A stretch of DNA of 64,000 nt from Antitrichia curtipendula (taxonomy: Eukaryota; Streptophyta; Bryopsida; Hypnales; Leucodontaceae), in the NCBI GenBank assembly GCA_951230915.1, contig OX579635.1:37820001-37884000 (forward strand), read 5' to 3'. Below the pieces are notes generated by a model, which saw nothing but the letters and a program-made list of their open reading frames with translations, had not been told where the DNA came from and did not search any database. Of this stretch, positions 61,412 to 64,000 are shown piece after piece. Each line of letters opens with the position of its first letter. Position 1 is the stretch's first letter. Made by a program: the position numbers and the translations under genes.

Positions 61412-61683
61412 AGGTGGGTACACCCAAAACCGACACTTTTTGCTACTGAGCCTAGTTACTACTATTAGACTGGTCAAATTTTCATATATTCTTGTTGGCA
61501 AATGAAAGGAGGTTCCAAAGCACCAGAGAACGTGGCATTTGGACACCGTATGCAAAAGTTATTAAGGGTCAAAGTTTGTTTCTGAAAGCGCTCCATCCAA
61601 ATAGGTACATAACTGATTTTGGAACTGTACTCAACCTGTAGATGGCACTTTAAGTTCAGGTGCCATTTTGGGGATGTCTACCT
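61412..61683. mobile_element. TA-flanked MITE, AGGTGGGTACACCC family, copy 1
   Basis: 272 bp with TA at 61410-61411 and 61684-61685. Left end AGGTGGGTACACCCAAAA; right end reads inward AGGTAGACATCCCCAAAA. Very similar to 63668-63940 in the same orientation. Confidence 0.85.
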
Positions 61684-61844
61684 TATATGCTTGTGAGGAA
61701 ATAAACTTTTTATACAAGTGGGGTTATAGGAGGTAAAACAACCCACATGGGATATGTTAACTAGGATTAGCAAGAGCTAAACCACTCATACTTAGTTGAG
61801 TCAAAAAAATAGAAATTGTGTTCAATGAAGAACTTCAGACCTCA

Positions 61845-62120
61845 TTTTGGTATAGTAGAATAGTTTTTTTCAGAAAACTTTGAACTAAAAAAAGTTGGAA
61901 AGTCATGCTATCTTTCATTTACAAAAATCCACTTGATATTTAAAGATTCTAATCAAAAGCTATGGACAAAATTAAGAGAGGGGTTGGAAGGACATTTTCA
62001 AACATCTTCTTTGAATTTTGTCCATAACTATTGGAGGATCAAATTCACAAACGTTTTTTTGGAGATGAAAGTTAGCTCAATTTTCCGCCATTTCTTAGTT
62101 AAAAGAAAAACAAAAAAGGA
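61845..62120. repeat. foldback element, copy 3
   Basis: Left arm 'aagctatggacaaaatta' and right arm 'tttgtccataactattg' face each other around about 62005. The flank 'tagtagaatagttttt' is shared with copy 2 (about 60105), showing the family extends beyond the arms. Confidence 0.6.
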
Positions 62121-63665
62121 GATTCCAATATCATTTGTTGTTTTTGCTCTTGGAGAATAAATGACTCATATAAAATTAAAAACAAGATATGAAATGAGAA
62201 TGTAAGAATATTGATGGTTGTTTAGGCTAACTACACCTATATGTGATAAAATAAGCAATCAAGCATTGTTCCTATGATCAAATTGACTCATTTTTTTGTT
62301 AAATCTTGTTGGATGTAACAAGAATATTTTTTTTACTTAATACTTAACTAAGAATTATAGACCTCATCTATTACTTAATACTTAACTAAGCTTATGAGTT
62401 TAAAATAAAGTAATTTTCTAATTTTTTTAATTCATAAAAAATTCAATAGCTTTAACATCGTAGGTCCAAACATCACAAAACAGAACACATGCACCCTTCC
62501 TTGTAGAGAGCTTTCCAATGGTACTTAAAAATGCAACAAGAAAATGTACATTATTTTAGAGATCTCAACATAACAAAACAAAACAAACAACCTTCATCAA
62601 GAACTTCAAGGCATGTAAGTATGGTACTATATTGACATCAAAACTATAGTTTGTTAAGTTGATGTGAGGATTACTGTTAAAGTGATGTCAAGTTAACGGG
62701 GATGGGTGGATGGGTGTTAATGCAAAGCTTGGCTCATGGATGGATTATCATTCTAATACTAAATGACATTAAAATGGCCTCTAAGATAACTACACCTAAA
62801 GTGGTACGCTACCTAAAATTGCACACCAAAGATTCTTGCCTAAAATGTACTTCCATTGTTCATGAGAGTCTATGATCACTTTTAAGAACACCTATTTTCA
62901 GCACTTTGTAAATTCACAGTTTATTTATACAGTGTCCAAAAAATGCATTCTAAAAGAATCTAAAATCCCCCATTCACTACCAACAGGACCCCACAAAAAG
63001 TTTTCCAATATCATCATGGGAACCATGCTGAATTGCTTTATTTGTGCGATTTTAGGTGTTAGTTACCTTATGTTAGATTGCTGTCAAAAAGGCATCCAAA
63101 TAATCTCACCCAACTTTCGTGATGCTAACTTAATGTATGGACTGGTGGGTCCATCCCAAAATCTTGACTTCTCCTCGAGGGCCCTGCTCCTATTCAAGTC
63201 GCTTGAGTTTGAGGGACAAAGTTGCCTTGCAACTCACAATGAAATTTTCTTCTTTCCCTTTTAGCACAACCTTTAAGAACGGTGGCTGTCTGTGCTTTCT
63301 TACCATAATACTTTTCCATTCTAAATTGACAAGAGTGATCAGATGAATAGTGCAGACATTGTGTGTAAGATGCTCTAAATCCATTCGTCACTAACACACA
63401 CGTGCAAACATGTGATGTCCACTGTTAAGTTTAACTTATCAATAGGACGAAGGTCGGGCATAAACTATATTATCACTGTAATGCATACGTTTTGACTCCT
63501 GCTTTTTGAGGCTCATATTATAATCCGATGCATTGTTGACACCAAGGTTTTGGGTTGGAATTCGGTGGCGGTTTTGACTTGGCTCACATGAAAGCCTTGC
63601 TTTGACCTAACTTACAGGAGGATCTATCCACTCATACATACATTATTAATTTACAGGACGACTAT
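62121..63665. other. intergenic; small direct repeat
   Basis: 'ttacttaatacttaactaag' occurs at 62333 and 62371. The open frames at 62872-63264 and 63137-63346 resemble nothing known and are probably chance. Confidence 0.35.
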
Positions 63666-63667
63666 TA

Positions 63668-63940
63668 AGGTGGGTACACCCAAAACCGCCACTTTTTTGC
63701 TACTGAGCCTAGTTACTATTATTAAACTGGTCAAATTTTCATATGTTCTTGTAGGCAAGTGAAAGGAGGTTCCAACGCACCAGAGAACATGGCATTTGGA
63801 TATTGTATGCAAAAGTTATTAAGGAACAAAGTTTGGTTCTAAAAGCGTTTCTTCCTTATAGGTACAGAACTGATTTTGGAGATGTACACATAGTATAGAT
63901 GGCGGTTTAAGGTCAGTGGCACATTTGGGTGTACCTACCT
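63668..63940. mobile_element. TA-flanked MITE, AGGTGGGTACACCC family, copy 2
   Basis: 273 bp with TA at 63666-63667 and 63941-63942. Ends read inward as AGGTGGGTACACCCAAAA and AGGTAGGTACACCCAAAT. Slightly better preserved ends than copy 1. Confidence 0.88.
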
Positions 63941-64000
63941 TAATCAGGCCAGAAATTGAGTAGTTAATAAAGGTTGATTAAGTTAAGGCCCCATTCCCCC

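Overview
The window is nuclear DNA from a land plant. It holds two intron-rich genes whose protein sequences match plant families closely: a LacZ-type glycoside hydrolase family 2 (GH2) beta-galactosidase and a C-4 sterol methyl oxidase of the SMO2 type. All proposed splice sites are GT-AG, and codon phases close without a break through 18 and 7 exons. The proteins look clearly plant but not angiosperm-typical, and the spacers are very AT-rich and full of short non-autonomous DNA transposons. A seed-free plant (bryophyte, fern or lycophyte) would fit, but that is an inference; the species cannot be named from the sequence.

Layout: 1-2080 holds foldback, CACTA-end and MITE sequence. 2536-12014 (+) is the GH2 gene, 18 exons and 1223 codons, with several MITEs in its introns. 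12.0-35.6 kb is a gene-free repeat field. 35.6-36.3 kb is a GC-richer promoter/leader region, followed by the SMO2 gene at 36327-39620 (+), 7 exons and 275 codons. 39.6-64 kb is again gene-free, with MITEs, a CpG/GATC-rich island at about 45.4-46.95 kb and a roughly 1 kb uninterrupted AAC microsatellite at 50775-51805.

The two genes have no obvious functional link. GH2 hydrolyses beta-galactosides; SMO2 removes the 4-alpha-methyl group in ER phytosterol synthesis. No transposase, reverse transcriptase, rRNA, intact tRNA or CRISPR array was recognised.

The most interesting content is the mobile DNA. At least sixteen elements about 110-1300 bp long are bounded by TTAA and carry inverted ends that mostly begin CCC(C/T). 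This is the signature of the piggyBac superfamily, which is not a usual component of plant genomes. The window contains internal proof of mobility: one TTAA element splits another with a duplicated TTAA (41147-41883), four are stacked end to end with only a TTAA-like tetranucleotide between them (29750-31503), and a TA-flanked MITE sits inside one copy while a second copy at 58.8 kb keeps the empty site. Two CACTA-type miniatures with exact 3-bp target duplications, several TA-flanked MITE families and long hairpins make up much of the rest.
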